Positions 34,092 through 35,878 of a stretch of 35,878 nucleotides of DNA are shown here, in pieces; within the stretch, counting starts at the first letter, position 1; every line of letters starts with the position of its first letter. The stretch is from CPC320 sp002684375. Lineage in GTDB: Bacteria > Pseudomonadota > Alphaproteobacteria > Rhodobacterales > Rhodobacteraceae. The position numbers and the translations under genes are program-made. The notes beneath the pieces are model-generated. The model did not search any database. It was given only the letters and a program-made list of their open reading frames with translations, and was not told where the DNA came from. The stretch is from assembly GCA_965662545.1 (NCBI GenBank), contig CBFIHZ010000035.1:1-35878 (forward strand), given 5' to 3'.

Positions 34092-34987
34092 CAGATCTTG
34101 TCCCCCTTTTCGCGTGCCAGCGAAAGAATGCCGTCAGGACGCCAGATCAGGACCAGTGCCACCAAAAAGAACACCGCCGCCGACGAAAGCCCACCCGCAC
34201 TTTGTGGTAAGATGATCAGTATCGTCACCTCGGCAATTCCCAATAGAAACCCGCCTAAAACAGCTCCGGGTAGACTACCAAACCCACCGATCACACAGGC
34301 AACAAACGCAACCAGTACCGGATCAAACCCCATATGAGGTTGGACGCTGCCACGGCGAGCCATGATAAAAATACACGCCAAGCCTGCCAGCAGGCCGGAT
34401 ATGGCAAAAGCGCCTGCGATCACACGGTTTGCACGAAACCCGCACAGGCGCACCATCTCAAAATCCAAAGCTGCCGCACGCATTGCGATACCAAGAGGCG
34501 TCTTCCGCAAGAAGAGCATCAAAACCACAATGGCGACAAACGTTGCTAATGTTTCATAAATTTGCAGCGAAGATACACGAATGGTCCCAATAGTCAGGGT
34601 TTTATCAAGAAAAATAAATTGGGTCGCGGCCATCGCGCGGGGAGACCCAAGCAATAGAAACAGGTTCTGAAGGACAATACTGACCCCGAAAGCTGTCAAA
34701 AGCCCCGTGGTCAGATCTGCACCTCGCACAGTGCGAAAGGCCACGCGCTCCAAAACCACCGCCGTCAAAACGCACGCAAACATTACACCGACCATAATAA
34801 TCCATGGATTGCTGGTCAGCAATGTGGCGGTAATCACCATTGAGTAACCCCCAAAGGCCACAACCTCGCCATGGGCAAAGTTCACCAATCCCATAATCGA
34901 AAATACGATCGCCAACCCAAGCGCAATTAGCGCGTATTCCGCTCCAAAACTCAGCGCATTTAGGGTTTGTTGAATGGCATAATCCAT
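34091..34987 (-). CDS. LIV/amide-type ABC permease (LivH/FmdE-like)
   Basis: A 298-residue membrane protein. IMGLVNFAHGEVVAFGGYSM and the late CVIGGFGSLPGAVLGGFLLG are LivH signatures; TPLGIAMRAAALDFEMVRLC is the coupling loop. Start and stop both overlap the neighbouring genes by one base (TAATG upstream, TGATG downstream), so the genes are translated together. Confidence 0.9.
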   Translation of the reverse strand: MDYAIQQTLNALSFGAEYALIALGLAIVFSIMGLVNFAHGEVVAFGGYSMVITATLLTSNPWIIMVGVMFACVLTAVVLERVAFRTVRGADLTTGLLTAFGVSIVLQNLFLLLGSPRAMAATQFIFLDKTLTIGTIRVSSLQIYETLATFVAIVVLMLFLRKTPLGIAMRAAALDFEMVRLCGFRANRVIAGAFAISGLLAGLACIFIMARRGSVQPHMGFDPVLVAFVACVIGGFGSLPGAVLGGFLLGIAEVTILIILPQSAGGLSSAAVFFLVALVLIWRPDGILSLAREKGDKI

Positions 34988-35694
34988 TAGACATAAACTC
35001 CGGTCAACTCATTCATTAATTCACTTCCATGGCCAAATTGATCGGTTTGACCGTGTATATAGATGACGCCATTGTTCAAAACATAAACGTAATCCGATAC
35101 GCTTACAGCGGCCGCTGCGTTCTGTTCTACCAATAAAATTGTGGTTCCCTGAGCTTTCAGATCGCGAATGATACCAAATATCTTGGAGACTATTTGCGGC
35201 GCAAGCCCCAGAGACGGCTCATCCAGTAATAGGATGCGCGGGTTGGACAGTAAGGCACGGCTGATCGCAAGCATCTGTTGCTCTCCCCCCGAGAGGGTTC
35301 CTGCCAGTTGATCACTGCGCTCTCGCAACGTGGGAAATTGGACAAACCACTGCTCAATCTTAGCATTGAGTTGAGCCTTGCTATTGTACAAGGCACCCCC
35401 CATCATCAGATTGTCGCGCACTGACAGGTTTGCAAAGACACGCCGGCCTTCCGGCGAGATTGCAAGGCCACGCCGACAACGGTCCTCAACAGACATACGT
35501 GCGATTTGCTCTCCGGCCAAACGAATTGACCCAGTAGAACGGGCTGTCCCAGTAATTGCCGAAAGCGTCGAGGTTTTACCCGCGCCATTGGGACCTAACA
35601 GCGTCACACATTGCCCCTCAGAAACGATGATATCAATGTCATGCACCGCCTGAATGGGTCCATGAAAGACCTTGAGAGAGTTAATTTCAAGCAT
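34987..35694 (-). CDS. LIV/amide-type ABC ATPase (LivF-like)
   Basis: A 235-residue ATPase with Walker A LLGPNGAGKTSTLSAITG, signature LSGGEQQMLAISRALL and Walker B ILLLDEPSLGLAP, followed by the switch region LLVEQNAAAAVSVSDYVYVL. The size and the short Q-loop region are of the LivF type. HAAT importers normally also need a LivG subunit. None lies between the binding-protein end and this gene, so livG is either farther upstream outside the window or supplied elsewhere. Confidence 0.9.
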   Translation of the reverse strand: MLEINSLKVFHGPIQAVHDIDIIVSEGQCVTLLGPNGAGKTSTLSAITGTARSTGSIRLAGEQIARMSVEDRCRRGLAISPEGRRVFANLSVRDNLMMGGALYNSKAQLNAKIEQWFVQFPTLRERSDQLAGTLSGGEQQMLAISRALLSNPRILLLDEPSLGLAPQIVSKIFGIIRDLKAQGTTILLVEQNAAAAVSVSDYVYVLNNGVIYIHGQTDQFGHGSELMNELTGVYV

Positions 35695-35713
35695 TTTGAT
35701 CCTATCATTTGCT

Positions 35714-35745
35714 GCGCCTTTCCAGAGAAAACCACGGAAAGGCGC
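35714..35745 (-). terminator. Strong hairpin between the binding-protein and livF genes
   Basis: A perfect ten-base inverted repeat GCGCCTTTCC/GGAAAGGCGC with a 12-base loop, between the stop of the binding-protein gene and livF. There is no T run on the minus strand, so it is more likely a transcript-stabilising or attenuating hairpin that keeps binding-protein mRNA in excess than a full terminator. Confidence 0.6.
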
Positions 35746-35753
35746 GCAGACAT

Positions 35754-35878
35754 CTAAGGCCAGGACGGCACGTTGGTAGGAATGTTTTGAGACAGCAAAA
35801 CACGTTGTCCGTTTTTAAACCCGATCACCGGAATATCGCGCAACGCATAGCTTTTGGTGTCTTTGAATGAGATTGATG
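35754..35878 (-). CDS. C-terminal end of a LIV-type substrate-binding protein
   Basis: The minus-strand frame entering from the window edge reads SISFKDTKSYALRDIPVIGF, then KNGQRVLLSQNIPTNVPSWP and a TAG. This ending and the gene's place just upstream of LivF, LivH, LivM and an amidase fit the C-terminus of the periplasmic binding protein of the same importer. About 40 residues are visible and the rest lies outside the window. Confidence 0.7.
   Translation of the reverse strand, partial: SISFKDTKSYALRDIPVIGFKNGQRVLLSQNIPTNVPSWP

Overview
The window looks like a chromosome segment of a marine-type alphaproteobacterium, most likely a member of the Rhodobacteraceae (Roseobacter group). The basis is gene content: two LIV-type ABC uptake systems, a GalNAc/GlcNAc operon with SIS-domain proteins, a thiamine ABC transporter under a TPP riboswitch, and IS6-family transposase remnants with the 'KHSxFRYF' N-terminus. 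This placement is by eye, without a database search. I found no rRNA, tRNA, CRISPR array or intact insertion sequence.

Layout. 1-1009 (minus): the end of an unrecognised gene cut by the window edge, then a GlcG/HbpS-like protein. 1460-6887 (plus): a tightly overlapping amino-sugar operon with two SIS proteins (one AgaS), a ROK sugar kinase, a lone GatZ/KbaZ-like protein, a NagA/AgaA deacetylase whose 5' end carries an apparent one-base frameshift, and a broken cutC. cutC stops exactly where an IS6-family end begins (6888). 6888-10508 is a mosaic bracketed by two IS6 left-end remnants in the same orientation: an internal piece of a MATE transporter gene, a two-domain iron-type ABC permease that has lost its 5' end, and a PP2C-like phosphatase whose last codons lie inside the second IS end. 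11122-12312: an Fsr-like MFS exporter.

13207-15234 (minus): an unusual fusion of a kynureninase-like aminotransferase with a KynB/cyclase-family hydrolase. After a 1.26-kb gap holding an orphan IS200/IS605-like hairpin set, 16498-24740 (plus) is one coherent, apparently uncharacterised catabolic/uptake cluster: aldo/keto reductase, LivG, LivF, LivH, LivM, substrate-binding protein, RidA-like protein, SRPBCC-like protein and an aldo/keto reductase-RidA fusion. A convergent TIGR04076-like gene follows. Both RidA domains carry Asn where the catalytic Arg of RidA should be, so they are unlikely to be ordinary enamine/imine deaminases.

25829-29125 (minus): thiBPQ behind a TPP riboswitch whose expression platform can hide the thiB ribosome-binding site. 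29657-31540 (minus): an SLC13/TrkA-C transporter. 32108-35878 (minus): an acetamidase/formamidase gene at the 3' end of a second LIV-type operon (substrate-binding protein, LivF, LivH, LivM), probably for short-chain amide uptake and hydrolysis. Two intergenic loci (about 10690-10802 and 29308-29417) share an identical 32-base block followed by different Rho-independent terminators. They look like paralogous small RNA genes.
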